Notes: a model not told the origin generated them from the letters alone. A stretch of 64,000 bases of DNA from Fulvia fulva (GCF_020509005.1 NC_063020.1:2604001-2668000); one strand, 5' to 3'; positions 44,671 to 54,879 are shown, counted from the first letter of the stretch. Program-made: numbers and translations.

Positions 44671-46473
44671 ATGGATCCTGAGGATAGTCCGGAATTGAGC
44701 GAGGTGCGACATCGCGACTCTCCCCAACGCTGGACTCAGGTTACTCAAACGCTACCAAGTCCCATCAGGAGTATACACCCCGAGCATGCCGGCATGAGCG
44801 CACAAATGGAGTCCATCGACAGTCAAGCAGACTTTGGACACCGCACGACAGATTTCTTCGATGCCGGGGATTCCGAAGATGAGACTGCGCTGCCGGGCAC
44901 TGCAATCACCTCCGAAGACTCGAGAATCCCACGCTCGTCATCGCCCAGCAAGAGGAAAAGACTACTTTCGACTGGACATACTCTAGTGTCTAGATGTGAG
45001 CCGAAGCGAGTGGCTTTGCCGCCAGAAGAAGAGCTGCCACAAAGTGGAGGTTATCAACGCCTTGACTCGAACCTCAATCAACAGATCCCCAGAGCAGATA
45101 CGATGAGCACGACTACTTCATTCAATGGATCTGTAGACGAGCTGGACTTACTTCCTGGTCGAGAACACAGCCATCCTCAGATGCCGAAACCTGCTCGTAT
45201 ATCGTCTAGGGGAACCGCGGACATTCCTTGGGATCATGAGCAGGATCCAAGTCAAGGGATATCACCTTACCCCGGGGGCCTCGATCAAAGACTGGGAATG
45301 CACGCATTCGCGTATGATATGCTGTTGCGAGGTCTTTACGCAGATGAGGAAGTGATGCAGGGAGACCAGCCGATACAGCCGATTGTGTCAAGAGCATCTG
45401 CAATTCCAAGCTCTATGATACCCCAGCAGCTCAGACTGTTCGACCCTCGAAGCCCTCGGGACCAGCTTCCCACACCGGGCACTGCGGGTCTGGATGGGAA
45501 TGATCAAGTCCAAGGGAGTGGTAAGAAGGCCCACTGCTTGCCACCACCGATCGACACCAACACACGAAGATCATTGCCTGCAGGGCTTGTACGAACGCCA
45601 TATCCGCTCTCATCTGGTCACATCCATCGCAAGGACTTCGGACGCGATCAAGAGCCGCCATCTGCTCTGGATAACCCCCCAGGCGCATCTGAAAGCATAC
45701 TCACACTCAGTATCCGCAGAGTCAACCCGAACAGCACGCCTCGTGTCACCAGCATAATGATTCCGGTTGCAAACGACTACACAGCAGTGCGTACGACCGG
45801 TAATGGCGAGAAACAGAAGCAATTCAGATCTATCTCCTTCGACGATGCAGAACTCTTCTGGCAGCTTCGCGATGCTTACAAAGGACTCGCGGGGGTTGGA
45901 CGCTTCTTCTCAGCGCGATCTCTAAAGCGTATAGTAGTAAGCGGTCAAGCTTCGCGAGCCGCAGATGCTGGATATGGATGGTTACATCAACCTCGGAGCC
46001 CTCGAGTCCTGGCATACAAGGGTCTGACCGACACTTTCAGCGAGGAAAATATCTTGCAGCACTATCGAAGACCAGTACTCGGCAAGTCGAGATATGCCTT
46101 CGTACACTGGGCTCATCGACTTGCTGCCGCGCCGACGCCTGCACAAACACCAATGGGCGACGAGCGGCCTGTGAGTGGTGACTCGTCGCTGGTGAGGAGG
46201 CAAGAGCAGCCAGAGGGTATTGAGTTTGTCGTCAGCTGGTCGGTGAAGCGGATCCTGCTGTTTGCATCGTTGATCATTCTTCTGAGCGGAGCGGCGGCCT
46301 TACTTTGGATCTTCTTAGGCACGAGCTCTTCGTTCTCGTGGTTCGGAGCTTCAGCTGGATTCCGAAACGCTGGACATAGAGTTGGCACGGGGATCTTGAT
46401 TGGGGTTCTGGTCTTGCTTATTGGTATGAGTGGATTCTCTGGATGGTTAGCAGTCAGCTACCTCGTTATGTGA
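44671..46473 (+). CDS. Uncharacterised protein with two C-terminal membrane segments
   Basis: A 600-residue intact frame from ATG 44671. Residues 1 to about 340 are disordered, Ser/Pro-rich, with a basic patch (SPSKRKRLLSTG) that could be a nuclear or phospho-regulated site. A conserved-looking soluble domain follows at about 385-490, with FDDAELFWQLRDAYKGLAG, RFFSARSLKRIVVSG and ENILQHYRRPVLGKSRYAFV. Two transmembrane helices at about 523-547 and 570-596 end the protein with almost no tail. I recognise the arrangement from unnamed fungal proteins but not a function. It may be a membrane-anchored regulator; no catalytic motif is seen. Confidence 0.72.
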   Translation: MDPEDSPELSEVRHRDSPQRWTQVTQTLPSPIRSIHPEHAGMSAQMESIDSQADFGHRTTDFFDAGDSEDETALPGTAITSEDSRIPRSSSPSKRKRLLSTGHTLVSRCEPKRVALPPEEELPQSGGYQRLDSNLNQQIPRADTMSTTTSFNGSVDELDLLPGREHSHPQMPKPARISSRGTADIPWDHEQDPSQGISPYPGGLDQRLGMHAFAYDMLLRGLYADEEVMQGDQPIQPIVSRASAIPSSMIPQQLRLFDPRSPRDQLPTPGTAGLDGNDQVQGSGKKAHCLPPPIDTNTRRSLPAGLVRTPYPLSSGHIHRKDFGRDQEPPSALDNPPGASESILTLSIRRVNPNSTPRVTSIMIPVANDYTAVRTTGNGEKQKQFRSISFDDAELFWQLRDAYKGLAGVGRFFSARSLKRIVVSGQASRAADAGYGWLHQPRSPRVLAYKGLTDTFSEENILQHYRRPVLGKSRYAFVHWAHRLAAAPTPAQTPMGDERPVSGDSSLVRRQEQPEGIEFVVSWSVKRILLFASLIILLSGAAALLWIFLGTSSSFSWFGASAGFRNAGHRVGTGILIGVLVLLIGMSGFSGWLAVSYLVM

Positions 46474-46590
46474 TGGAATCACGTTGGAAGCATCTCGTAT
46501 ACAGTGCATTGTTCTGATAGCATCTTTCGTATGGAGCTACTCCTTGACTCTTGCCATCCTGCCTACCCTTCGCCTCCCTCCCTGGAACTC

Positions 46591-47082
46591 TCAGTCTACC
46601 CACTTCACCTTCCCACCATCATCCACATCTACATAGCCCATCGCCAACGCATGAGCAGCAAGATGCGCCCTGACCCTCTCGGGCAAGTGCAGTTTACAGT
46701 TGCTTAGCCTGAGCACAGCTATGTAATGTGCGTCTGTCCAACGCTCAGCGAGCGCAGCGCCAGGGTACTCCACCCTCCGCAGCATCTTGAGGTGTTCGAC
46801 CGGCAGAGATGAAAGAAAGTTGATCATGGTGCTGACCATGATGGCTCCACGTTGTTGAAGTTCGATGCGGAAGGTAGTGGTAGAGTAGTACTGTGCTGCG
46901 AACTTGGCGCGGTGCATGCGATTAAGGTGGAGGGCGAGAGGTGGGTGGTAGGGTGGGTTTAGAAGGATAGGGTCTAGGTGGTCTCGGGAAATCGTGAAGT
47001 CGAGGATCATGTCTTGGAGTTCTTGAGGGAGTTGCTGAATGCGGTCGTTGAGGGTGGGCGTCGATGGTGGTGTGGTCGACAT
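46591..47082 (-). CDS. QALPQELQDM family F-box-like protein, member 3
   Basis: An intact frame of 163 residues. Blocks: LNDRIQQLPQELQDMILDF, YHPPLALHLNRMHRAKFAA with QYYSTTTFRIEL, FLSSLPVEHLKMLRRVEY, and YVDVDDGGKVKWVD at the very end. It is the shortest complete member and defines the minimal family length. Located on the minus strand with members 4-6, about 13.6 kb from members 1 and 2. The leader upstream is C/A-rich with several stops. Function unknown. Confidence 0.7.
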   Translation of the reverse strand: MSTTPPSTPTLNDRIQQLPQELQDMILDFTISRDHLDPILLNPPYHPPLALHLNRMHRAKFAAQYYSTTTFRIELQQRGAIMVSTMINFLSSLPVEHLKMLRRVEYPGAALAERWTDAHYIAVLRLSNCKLHLPERVRAHLAAHALAMGYVDVDDGGKVKWVD

Positions 47083-47481
47083 GGTGTTACTGTGCGGTGG
47101 TGCGGTGGGGGAGGTGATGTAGTGGGAGATGTGGTATTATGAGGGTATTTATAGTGGTGAAAGGTATTTGGAAGGTCTGATACATTTGGAAACTCGGATC
47201 CGAAGCACATGTTTGGCGCACGGACTTAGCTGAACTTGCGCGTTCACCCTTTCGATACCGATTCAACACCGCAGTAACATTGTTCACTGGCAGCCTTACA
47301 ATATGAATAGTACTGTTGGACGGCACCTTGACTTCGATGCAGCAATGAACCCCGGTGCTATGTCGCACCATAGTGTCTAGCAGTGTTTTCCCTCAGGGCA
47401 TAATCCTCCTTGTCCTTTGATGGAATCTGGCTCACATGCTCTGCCGAGGCCGCTTCGGCCTGGTTTCTATATTGAATCCAC
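47083..47481. other. Spacer between family members 3 and 4
   Basis: No gene supported; upstream region of member 3 and 3' region of member 4. Confidence 0.4.
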
Positions 47482-47979
47482 TCACTGTCCAGCCCACTTG
47501 ATCTTGCGTCCGTCGAGCGCATCTACATAGCTGTACTTGAACTTGGTGTAGTCAATGCTGCGCCCCGCCCAGACCTAGATGTCTTCCTAGAGGGAGACCC
47601 GCATATTCTCCGCGTCTCGAGCCGCCTTACCAGGGATAAACGACCCGTATTCGTCGCTTGTATCAATCTCGATACTTGGCATGATGTGGAGGTGTGCAGC
47701 AGGAAGAGATGCCAGGAAGCCTGGCAGCATGTTGATATTTCCAGAAGTCTGGGACCTGACACGGAAGGTTGTGGCGCGGTAGTAGACTGACACAAACTTG
47801 TCCCGCATTTTGCGATTAATCTGGATAGCGACAGGAGGACGATATGCTGTGGTCAAGTTGATGCAAGTAGTGGTAGGCTCGCGGACAGCGTAGTCGAGGA
47901 TCATGTCTTGAAGCTCCTGAGGTAGTGCTTGGATGCGGCTGTCGAGGTCGAGATTGCGGGTTGTGCTGTTGTTCGACAT
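47482..47979 (-). pseudogene. QALPQELQDM family member 4, interrupted by two in-frame TAG codons
   Basis: From ATG 47979 the frame matches the family: LDSRIQALPQELQDMILD, YRPPVAIQINRKMRDKFVS with VYYRATTFRV, and FLASLPAAHLHIM. TAG at 47589-47587 ends the open frame, and a second TAG lies at 47577-47575. Beyond them the same frame carries the family C-terminus (YSYVDALDGRKIKWAGQ), ending TGA 47484-47482. With the stops counted as residues, the length is 165 codons, as in intact member 3. Both stops could come from CAG by C-to-T change in CpA context. A 24-nt intron would be needed to remove both, which is too short. Truncated 130-aa product, decay, readthrough or editing are all possible. Confidence 0.72.
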
Positions 47980-48333
47980 GATGTGCGGTGGTTCGTTCCC
48001 GGTGGATTGGTGGTGCTTGGTGTCGTGAAGCAGGTTGCGAAGGAAATGTCACAGTCCCCCAAGTTAGATTCGGAGCACATCCTTGACGCACGGACATTAC
48101 TGGTTTCCCAACCATTCATTTCATTTGGTATCTCATGCTACCTAGTGTCGTTTTACAATCAGCCGCTTCGTGAGAAAATCTCTAGGTTACTATTGCTAGT
48201 AGCCTCGACCCATTTGCGTCACCAATGTATTCAAGCTCCTTACGCAACCATCTTGGTCGACGAGGCTCTGAACTCTAGGAGTCGCAGTCAGCGTGACATA
48301 GAGGGGACACTCTCTAGGGGCTTCTTACCAAGC
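47980..48333. other. Spacer between family members 4 and 5
   Basis: No gene supported. Confidence 0.4.
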
Positions 48334-48849
48334 TTACCAAGGTGCTATACCAACTGACCTGGCTATAGCCGCTCCCTCCATCCACTTTATCTTGTTTCCA
48401 TCACTGGCATCCACATAGCTCACCCTGCACTTGCCCATTGGGATCTCAGCGATGACAGATCTCTGAAGCTGCCGCCAGAGTCGAATGACCACCCACACTG
48501 GAAACATCCCGGCGGATTGCGCAGCTACCTAACGGTCATACTCGATGCCGCGAAGAAGTGACAAGTGGCCAGGTGGCAGAGAGTCGAGGAACTTTGGCAT
48601 GATCTTTGACTGGAAGCCGGTCACTCGAATGTTGGCGCCGCTGTAGTATCGAGTGGCAAAATCTTGTCGCAGCTTGTGGTGAAGTTGAAGTTGCAATGGC
48701 GGGCGATAGTCCTTAGTGATAGTGATGGTCCTTGTTGGCTCGTGACTGATGGTATGCTCGTAGATTAGGTCTTGGAGATCTTGAGGTAGCGCTTGGACAC
48801 GTTCCGAGGTAGTGAGCTTGTTGGCCTCTGTAGCGTCCTTGGGCGCCAT
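48334..48849 (-). pseudogene. QALPQELQDM family member 5, interrupted by one in-frame TAG
   Basis: From ATG 48849 the frame reads SERVQALPQDLQDLIYEH, YRPPLQLQLHHKLRQDFAT with RYYSGANIRV, and FLDSLPPGHLSLLRGIEYD. TAG at 48531-48529 then interrupts. The same frame continues through a Trp-rich stretch (FPVWVVIRLWRQ) to the family C-terminus VSYVDASDGNKIKWMEG and stops at TAA 48336-48334. Full length across the TAG is about 171 codons, within the family range of 163-185. CAG to TAG would explain the stop. No intron with acceptable signals removes it. A truncated 106-residue protein remains possible. Confidence 0.68.
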
Positions 48850-49060
48850 GATCGCGGAATTGCTGGTCTTGGTGATGTTAGCAGAAAAGTAGGATCAAGT
48901 TTGGGGAAAGAAGAAGTTCTTAAACATACATTCGTGACATGTGAAGGGGTCCGTGACAGACAATCAAGTCGTTCACCGCAGCAGGGTCCAAGCTTTCTCC
49001 CCGAGAAGTCCCTACCGTACAGACCTTCGCGAGCCATCCACTTTATCACCTCTATACTGT

Positions 49061-49855
49061 CTACGCTAGCAGCCTCATGACTGGCTCTAACTCCCAACAG
49101 TCTCCCCTGGCAATGACGTACTCTCCCTGCGGAACCTGAATCTCCACTATGTGAAGAGGACCTTTCCCTTGGAAGTCGTGCAGAGTTCGTGCCACCCATC
49201 GAGCACCTGCAGGTGGCCTTATCATCCATCGCCCACGTGCCCATACCATCTCCCAGTCGTAAGTGCCAGGTCCGATAGATCTTCTGAAGCAAGTGTCCTT
49301 CCTCTTACTTCCTCGCATAAGCGCCCGAGTCTCCCTTAGCATGTTGTGGCGGTCCCAGACTGGAGTCTTGGAGTCGGGAGATCTCATATGGACGCTGTTG
49401 ACCATGGCCCTATGATGAGGTGGTAACGCCCTTAAGAAAGCTTTGAGTCGAGACCATGGCAGGCTGGTGACGACCGCAGTTCGATAGTATTCGTTGGCGA
49501 AGGAAGCTCGGAGTTTGCGGTGGAGTTGAAGGGCAATTGGCGGCTTGTAATCGTCTTTGACTATGATCTTGTTGAGGATCCTGTTGAAGTCATGGCGGAT
49601 GACTTCCTCGAAGACCATGTCTTGCAGTTCTTGTGGCAGCGCTTGGACTCGAGGTTGGAGGCGACGGAAGTCTCGGAGCTCGAGTGCTTGCTTACGACGC
49701 CCGAGTGCCAGTTCGAGTGTTCGTCTGCATCGCTCGAGTTGCCTAACACACATGGGCCGAGATATGAAGATGATAGCTCCGACTACGGCGCCGAGCAAGG
49801 CGCCGAGCAAGGCGCCGAGTATGACACAGAGAATCTGCAGACCTTTGTGTGCCAT
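49061..49855 (-). CDS. QALPQELQDM family member 6 with N-terminal membrane anchor
   Basis: A 264-residue frame from ATG 49855. Unlike the other members it starts with a hydrophobic segment (LQILCVILGALLGALLGAVV, residues 6-25), a likely membrane anchor, then an Arg-rich helical linker. The family core follows: PRVQALPQELQDMVFEE, YKPPIALQLHRKLRASFAN with EYYRTAVV, and FLRALPPHHRAMVNSVHM. The distal half differs from other members. The end lies in ELEPVMRLLA, while a VIKW-containing segment resembling the family C-terminus is found in another frame at about 49030-49080. This may be a frameshift or a chance match. The anchor is encoded partly by a 12-bp tandem repeat. Confidence 0.62.
   Translation of the reverse strand: MAHKGLQILCVILGALLGALLGAVVGAIIFISRPMCVRQLERCRRTLELALGRRKQALELRDFRRLQPRVQALPQELQDMVFEEVIRHDFNRILNKIIVKDDYKPPIALQLHRKLRASFANEYYRTAVVTSLPWSRLKAFLRALPPHHRAMVNSVHMRSPDSKTPVWDRHNMLRETRALMRGSKRKDTCFRRSIGPGTYDWEMVWARGRWMIRPPAGARWVARTLHDFQGKGPLHIVEIQVPQGEYVIARGDCWELEPVMRLLA
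49787..49819 (-). repeat. 12-bp tandem repeat coding GALL units
   Basis: Almost three copies of the + strand unit GGCGCCGAGCAA. Within member 6 it encodes the repeated GALLGALLGA of the membrane anchor, so copy-number change would lengthen the helix by four residues per unit. Confidence 0.8.
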
Positions 49856-51472
49856 AGTAGTCGTGTTGTGGTGTATGGCATCAAAGGTGATTGGAAGGTA
49901 AACTTGTTAGAAGCATGGGTGGCCGTTGGTCGGATCACATGCTGCGGCTGACGTAATACATCACGGCCGCCCGTAAGGAAGTCTCTGGGGCAACGGTCCA
50001 TAGCACTGCTGATCAGAGCTGTCACATTCTCTGCTCACGAGCACTCGTGACTGCCGTTGGCTGTCTGGAAGCTCCTTTGGAGAGGTGCCACACAGCCGTA
50101 GTCAACGCAAAATTTCTTCAACCTGGCAATAGGTCGACGCGGCTCAGAGGGCGCTGCAAATATCATATTTACTGGATGTGTCATTTCCACAACTTCCAAA
50201 TATTGTTAAATGCGACATTGGGCAAAGCTCGCACCAGCTCATCCTTCGTGATTTTCATCCGCTGTTCAACACGGTCTGTCACAACGCTCGCTACGCTAGG
50301 GGGCCCTGATACTCATCGAAACGACATGCTAGACCCTCGCATGGTCGTCATCAGGTAGTGTCCTTGGCTTGCCGGAACCAGCTGCTGATCATAGCTGTGG
50401 CACTTGACATGGGCATTGAGACTCAGCTACGCCCTTACGCTAGCGGTCAACGTGCTTGCGGCGTCCGAGCCCATCGGGAGGTTCCCGGGCATGGAAGAAG
50501 ATGTGCGGTCCTGGCAGATTGCATAAACTGGTCTGGTTGTTCTCCAGTCAGGGTCGGATCTACGGGGAGGGAAGCGTCGATCCCGCACAGCCTTCCGTTC
50601 TGCATGTGTAGGGTCGATGTTCTAGCGACCTTCTAGCGGACGGTCATTGCAGTATTAGTGGTTCGCGGAAGCTCAGGCCCTTTGAGACTGTTCGCCATCA
50701 CATGGACGCGGCTCAAGTAGCATGGATTATGGCGAGCTTCGACTTTGCTGAGCTGGCGGACAATCTCGATGAGGCCTTGGTCGCAGACCGATCGAGGATG
50801 ACCTCTCATTTCGCCAAATCGAGAGCGCTCACCGCAATTGTGGCCCTGGAATCAAATAGATTAAGCTATTATGCATGACCCCAGCTTGATGCCAGTGATG
50901 CTCGCTGCAAGCGAGCCCCCACGTTGTCTGCAGGCATAAGTCGAGAGCATGGGGGCGCAGGCAACGCCTTACTGAACCGCTCGCGCAGCCTCGGACACCT
51001 ATTCCTAACCGGAAAATCTGCATCGGTCCCATGCCGAAGCGTTGCCTGTGTGCCGGGGACACCGGGTTGTAGGTGTAGTGCAGGAATTAGGCGGCGCGAC
51101 GCCGTGGCGATCTCTTCATACATGGCAAACACCAGGCGTGGGTCGCACGTGGCTTCAACAATACATCGTCTGTGAACAGCGGAGTCACAACTCGATTTGC
51201 CCTGCCGCTAGATTTCTGCTCGCCGATTCGTTGCAATCCTGGTCTTGGCTAGGTTGAATGATCGACGCGGAAGCAATTTTGTCACTTCGCTGCTCACAGA
51301 CGCCGTGTTCTTGCTCCATGCTTGCGTCGTGCCTCAGTCATGTTCCTCCTGGTCCATTTCGTCGCAGGGGTCATGGTCCCGCCACCAACAAAATCGCGTT
51401 GCACTTAGCTGCCCGACCACGACAAGTGACTGAAGGCTCGCGTCGGCCAGATTCGAGGACTATACCTGCACA
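49856..51472. other. Gene-poor 1.6-kb region
   Basis: No gene supported. Open frames are short, overlapping and without motifs. A tract at 50180-50210 is A/T-rich against the window average. Confidence 0.4.
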
Positions 51473-51812
51473 ATGCAGCGCAGCGACCTCTATCAACTCG
51501 TGTTCGGCGTTGTTGGCGTCGTGCTTAGTCTGATGGCCATACTGGTCGCCATACTGGTGTGGAAGTGGAGCAAGCTGCGGAGTTAGTCGGCTCGCCCTCT
51601 TCTCAAGTATAATGCTGACGGCCATAGGGTTCTTCCTCAGATGGCATCCATCATGCGCGCTCTGCGCTTCCCGTGGCACAGCCGCTTCGCCGCTTGACAC
51701 ATTGAGTCGAGATGAAGATCGTTTCGAGTCAGCTCGGAATGCTGGCCGCGAGCGGCTTATTGGACCTATCGCGTTTTTATCGCGGTGGTCGGCTCGGCGC
51801 TTAGTCACTTGA
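51473..51812 (+). CDS. Two-exon mini-gene for a 97-aa single-pass membrane protein
   Basis: Not recognised. Exon 1 (51473-51581) encodes a short polar start (MQRSDLYQ) and a single hydrophobic helix VFGVVGVVLSLMAILVAILV, then WKWSKLR. A small intron at 51582-51627 has GTTAGT, branch GCTGACG and CATAG. Exon 2 (51628-51812) continues in frame: FFLRWHPSCALCASRGTAAS, then a charged tail with LDTLSRDEDRFESARNAGRE, ending TGA. Aromatic and basic residues flank the helix, so it probably sits with a short outer N-terminus and a basic inner tail. The intron is 46 nt, near the minimum seen here. Without splicing, a 37-residue peptide would result. Confidence 0.42.
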
Positions 51813-52052
51813 GTCGCTCGTGGATAGGCAATCGTCGAGATCTGAAAAGGACCAAGGTGTCTAGAACGTGCTGTAAGGGAGATCAATAACGGTGGGTGTA
51901 AGTCTAGCTTTACTATACCATGTATTATCATATCCATTTTGGTTGTCGCCTTCAGGAAATCCGTTCGAGGCCACACACTCGCTCAACGCTATCACAACAG
52001 GCCGCCTTCGTTACCTAGCAACATCGTTACATTCGTCGTTGTCATGGTCTCA

Positions 52053-53575
52053 TCATTCCTCTCTCGTATACTTGGACTTCTGTCTCCACTTCGCTCCATA
52101 TCTCATGATCAAGACTGGTGTAGGTGCCAAAGCCATTGTGATCGCGCCAAGTGTCGTAAAAGCCCAGCCATAGCCCCAGAGGTCGACCAGCGGAGCCGTT
52201 GCTAGTGGCAGGAAAGTGCCCATTAGACATCTCGTTACGATCAGTGCAGTGAGTGCGGAAGCCGAGTACAAGCCAAAAGCATCCACGACATAGGCCATCA
52301 CGGGTAGAAATCCAAGCATAATCCCGGCACCGAGCAATGCGACCGACACCAGAGACCAAACGATGCCAACGCGTGCCTGCGCAACCCAGCCATACATTGC
52401 CGCAATGAAAGGCAGGAAGAATGCGCCCACGATGACCAGCGGTAGGCGGTACTCCGGCTGGCCGACGCCTTTTCTTGTATCACGAAGTCGAATGTAGATT
52501 CTGTCGAGCAGCTGGTTACACAGTGTAACGCTGATGATCGACCCAGCACTGAAGGATATGAAAGCAAATCCAGTCTGCGATGGCGAGAGTCCGTAGATGT
52601 CCTGGAGAATGTCCGGAAGTGTGGTTGAGAATATGTAGAAGTAGGTGAAGACGACCGAGCCGAATAGGCTCAACGCCTGCAGCACTCCAGATCCTGCAAG
52701 GACCACGAAAGGTCGTAGCATAGATTCCCAGATCTGATGGCTACTCTGCCCTTTGCCAGTCTCAAAGGCACACCTTAGATTGGCGTTCCCAGTCTCTTCA
52801 CGTAGCTTGGCAGCTCGTTTCTTGAGAATCGGCACTTTGAACGTTTCCCGGAAGCAGGCCAAGAACAGAAACTCAAGGAACAAAGCAAGCCCGGCAGACA
52901 CATAGAGGACTGGACGCCAGCCTAGGCTTTCAGCGATGTAGCCACTGATGGCCGGACCAATGGCGCCTCCCATAAGTGGCGCAAGCATGATCAAGCTCAT
53001 TGCTGTGCCTCGTTGCTCCGAGATAAACATGTCGCCAACGATGGCTGGGTTCAGTACGTTCGATGCTACCGCCAGGCCAGTCAAGAATCGTGCGGCAATC
53101 AGAACATGCGAGGTGGGCGCGAGAGATGCCATCACAGTCGCAGCCACGAATAACGCATTTGCAGCGTTTAGCACAGGCCATCGACCGTAAACCTCGGACA
53201 GTGGAGCGATGAACAGAGGTCCAGCAGCTTCTCCAAGCTCCCATATGGTCACGAGAAGAACGCTCGCGGATTTGCTCGGTGTGCCGTCGAGTTCAGTGAC
53301 GATGTGGCTTGCAACCGGAACCAGACTGATGCAAGTGAACGTTCTGAACGCAGTCAGCACACTGCTTGCCACAACTCGATCCCTACTTACACAACAAAGG
53401 CCATAGTAGCGAGTAACGCTACGATACTCCACTTGTAAGCATTGGGCCATTGCAATGGGTCCTCGGCGTCGCCATTGGGATCGAAATCGACCAGATCTTT
53501 CGATGCGTCATCGTACGTTCGTGCCGTCGTATCGTTATGCAGCAACGGCTGCCTCTCGTCCGATGCATGTGCCAT
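52053..53575 (-). CDS. MFS transporter, DHA1 drug:H+ antiporter type
   Basis: Probably exports small molecules by proton antiport across the plasma membrane; the substrate is unknown. Two exons, 53575-53391 and 53343-52053, joined across a 47-nt intron (GTAAGT, branch GCTGAC, TTCAG), give 491 residues. Family features: NAYKW at the start of TM1, APLSEVYGRWPVLNAANALF (motif A), a MGGAIGPAISGYIAESLGWR motif C-like segment in TM5, and 12 predicted TM helices with a central loop around 250-270. The acidic, hydrophilic N-terminus (residues 1-45) is cytosolic. No secondary-metabolite synthase lies nearby in the window. Confidence 0.88.
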
Positions 53576-54879
53576 TTGAGAAGACCAATGATGCAGAGAA
53601 GCTTCTGCGAACTCGAATGTAGATGAGGTGAAGTCTCGAGCGCGAGAATTATCATCGTAAGTGGTGCTGGTGTGGAGCCACTAGAATGCTTAGGTGAGAG
53701 GCCGGCAGACCCTTGCGGAGAAGCGGACCCAACAGACTTTCTCTAGCGGCAGCCAGATATGCACACCGATGGCAACATTCACAATGCAACCACGATTCGA
53801 AGATTGTTGATCGCATCTCGAATGATGCAGTTGGAGCAAGTAGATGCAGACTTCTGTCGAACAAAGCCACATGTCGGCTTTGTCCATCCAGTCTTGTTCA
53901 GCGAGCAGACATCAAGAGCTCGCTCGCTCGCGGGTTGAGGACCGGCTAACAGCGGCGCTGAGCTGATGAATCTGGCGACTCTCGCGTGGAGCTTTTGGCG
54001 CTGTAACACTGTCGCGGTCCGGGACCAGATGTAGCAGCATGAGATATCAAGCATGGGTCGTATTAGCAGATGCTCGTAGAGCGCTGTTGCAGAACGGAGA
54101 TGCTGAGAGGAGATGGAGCAAGAATAAGCCCATCCGTGAGCGATGATGACAGGTCTGGCTCCATGCCACTAGGGCATGTATCGCTGACCATTCATCCTCT
54201 GCGCCGCCAGGCTGAAGATGGCGACCGAGGACATGAATAGTACCAAGTTGTAAAACTGTCATAATCAGAGATGGATGATCAAAAGGTGAAGAGTACATGT
54301 AGTCGGAAACATACGGCGTTACGCGAATACGCGCTTTCCTCGACTTCCGCACGCGCCTCCACGAAGAGTCGTCGTAGATTTGGTAGATTGGATGGCTGTA
54401 TAATACCGTCAGCAAAGGAATGCATATTCAACGACAGTCACAGTCACATACCATGCTTCGACGGTCAGGCACACGTGTGCAGGTGGGAGAAACAGAGTGA
54501 GGTTGATGTTTGAAGGCAAGAGCTGGCTCAAGGGGCATCATAACAAAGCTTGGCATCCCGCTTCTGGCCCAAGCGAAGCAACTAGAGGTACCTTGGTACC
54601 TAACAGACAACACTTTTGGTGACAGGCATCTGCCATACCACCACCACCCTCACCACCACAGCTGTCCACCACCACCACCACCACAGCTGTCCACAGTTCA
54701 CGTCAGGCGTTCTCGTAAATCTTCCCACAGTCCTTGCACCTTACCTCGTTGCCTCCGTCGGGCCTACAGCATTAGCGAAGGACACACTGAAACAGCTCAC
54801 AATAACCACGGGTCCACCCTTCGACGTACATGACCACGAATAACGACACCTCTTAAGCGAACACCACAAGACACCCGGC
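53576..54879. promoter_or_regulatory. 1.3-kb divergent spacer of MFS gene and AP-1 beta
   Basis: No gene supported. The + strand 54637-54690 is rich in CCA/CACCAC repeats with two copies of ACAGCTGTCCAC, probably part of the AP-1 beta leader. Confidence 0.4.

Noticed and set aside
51371..51976. 201-codon minus-strand open frame
   Set aside because: No ATG at its start, no domain, and antisense to the better supported two-exon mini-gene.
54637..54690. His-run peptide from CCA/CAC repeats
   Set aside because: Microsatellite in the AP-1 beta leader; the frame is short and not conserved-looking.
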